Source of the DNA: Collinsella sp.
GTDB lineage: Bacteria; Actinomycetota; Coriobacteriia; Coriobacteriales; Coriobacteriaceae
Length of the DNA stretch: 22,243 nucleotides
Direction of reading: 5' to 3'
NCBI GenBank assembly: GCA_019419405.1
Contig: DYAA01000055.1
Location: 1-22,243 of the forward strand
Part shown: positions 21,692 through 22,243 of the stretch, piece after piece
Layout: each line of letters starts with the position of its first letter
Numbering within the stretch: position 1 is the first letter of the stretch
Notes under the pieces: generated by a model
Seen by the model: only the letters and a program-made list of their open reading frames with translations
Database searches by the model: none
Told to the model about the DNA's origin: nothing
Program-made: the position numbers and the translations under genes

Positions 21692-22243
21692 CTACGAACG
21701 GCGGATAACCTCGGTCACGACCTCGGATACCGTGGCAATGTTCGTCGGGTTGACATTGTGGGGCAGGTCGTCCTCGGTACGAGCGCAAGCCAGACGCGTG
21801 CCGTCCACGCCGGCGATGGTGAGGGCTCGGCGGCTCGCCTCGAGCGCGGCGTAGGCATCGGTCTTGGCATAGGGCATCTCAAATGCACCGCAATCGACAT
21901 GGAACGACTTGCACACCTTGTTGACCAAGTTCATGATGCGTCGGTCACCCTTGAGCAGCTGCTGCTCGCCCTCGACCGTCACGACCGAAAGCCTACCGGC
22001 ACCAATGGACTCAAGGTTGATAAAGAACACGCCACGGAGCTTGTCGCGATGCGCGGCCAGGAACGCCTTCATGCCGGCGCCGTCGCAATCGGAAGCGCCT
22101 GTAGCCACAAACCAGATGTCGTGGCCAAGCAGCTCGTCATCGCCCATGGAGGCAACGGCAGCGAGCATATCCTCGGCGGAAGCTCCATCGGAAGACGTGG
22201 CACCGCCCTTCCAGCCGTCGTCGTCATCCTCGAAGTTATCCCA
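21692..22243 (-). CDS. M28-type zinc peptidase, C-terminal part (5' end beyond the right edge)
   Basis: The frame is open from the right edge, so only the last 183 residues are seen. The remaining part resembles M28-type aminopeptidases and related hydrolases: GGATSSDGASAEDMLAAVAS looks like the GADDNASG metal-site region, HDIWFVATGASDCDGAGMKAFL is the usual next beta-alpha unit, FFINLESIGAG carries the conserved Asn/Glu stretch, and AKTDAYAALEASRRALTIAG resembles the late SDHxxF-type region with its Asp. A membrane anchor or signal peptide would be in the missing part. The downstream small membrane protein follows by 21 bases. The ATG at 22168 is internal to this domain and not the true start. 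Whether all zinc ligands are present cannot be judged. Confidence 0.75.
   Translation of the reverse strand, partial: WDNFEDDDDGWKGGATSSDGASAEDMLAAVASMGDDELLGHDIWFVATGASDCDGAGMKAFLAAHRDKLRGVFFINLESIGAGRLSVVTVEGEQQLLKGDRRIMNLVNKVCKSFHVDCGAFEMPYAKTDAYAALEASRRALTIAGVDGTRLACARTEDDLPHNVNPTNIATVSEVVTEVIRRS

Overview
The window looks like the chromosome of a gut actinobacterium of the class Coriobacteriia, most likely Collinsella. The basis is the 5' part of a 16S rRNA gene at the left edge, which reads like Collinsella 16S, together with a GC-rich coding style and Gram-positive sortase-anchored surface proteins. Species cannot be fixed from the sequence alone.

Layout. Positions 1-226 are the 5' end of a 16S rRNA gene on the minus strand, followed upstream by its leader. 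From about 640 to 2185 lies an AT-richer accessory patch: a gene remnant, a stand-alone TraX-like membrane protein, and a tRNA-Lys gene with a displaced copy of its 3' end and a cluster of hairpins. From 2213 to 5046 are an M29 aminopeptidase, a small membrane protein and purC. From 5156 to 7455 is an OmpR-type two-component pair. From 7609 to 9083 a TSCPD-domain protein is translationally coupled to a Tat-exported lipoprotein. From 9209 to 11865 a membrane-anchored solute-binding-like protein overlaps a diguanylate cyclase by four bases; the pair is preceded by a structured leader RNA and terminator. From 12176 to 15517 is a large Ig-repeat surface protein with an LANTG sortase signal and a 9-base G tract in its apparent promoter. 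purB (15814-17157) and tRNA-Gly(CCC) follow, the latter with two displaced copies of its own 3' end and another hairpin cluster. The only plus-strand protein gene is at 17954-21385, a thioester/Cna-B adhesin with LPATG. The right edge holds a small membrane protein and a truncated M28-type peptidase, both minus.

How the genes fit together. Housekeeping functions (rRNA, tRNAs, purB, purC, peptidases) alternate with surface and signalling functions: two sortase-type adhesins, a two-component system, and a probable ligand-sensing c-di-GMP operon. No sortase, transposase, integrase or CRISPR array is visible.

The items most worth a second look are: (1) tRNA 3'-end copies joined to stacked hairpins beside both tRNA genes, which look like one family of small elements; (2) a leader RNA upstream of the binding-protein/GGDEF operon whose long-range stem competes with the terminator; (3) a poly-G tract in the spacer of the Ig-protein promoter, a likely phase-variation switch; (4) near-identical terminator repeats flanking that gene. 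Several starts were moved from the longest open frame to positions with a good ribosome binding site; each case is explained in its entry.
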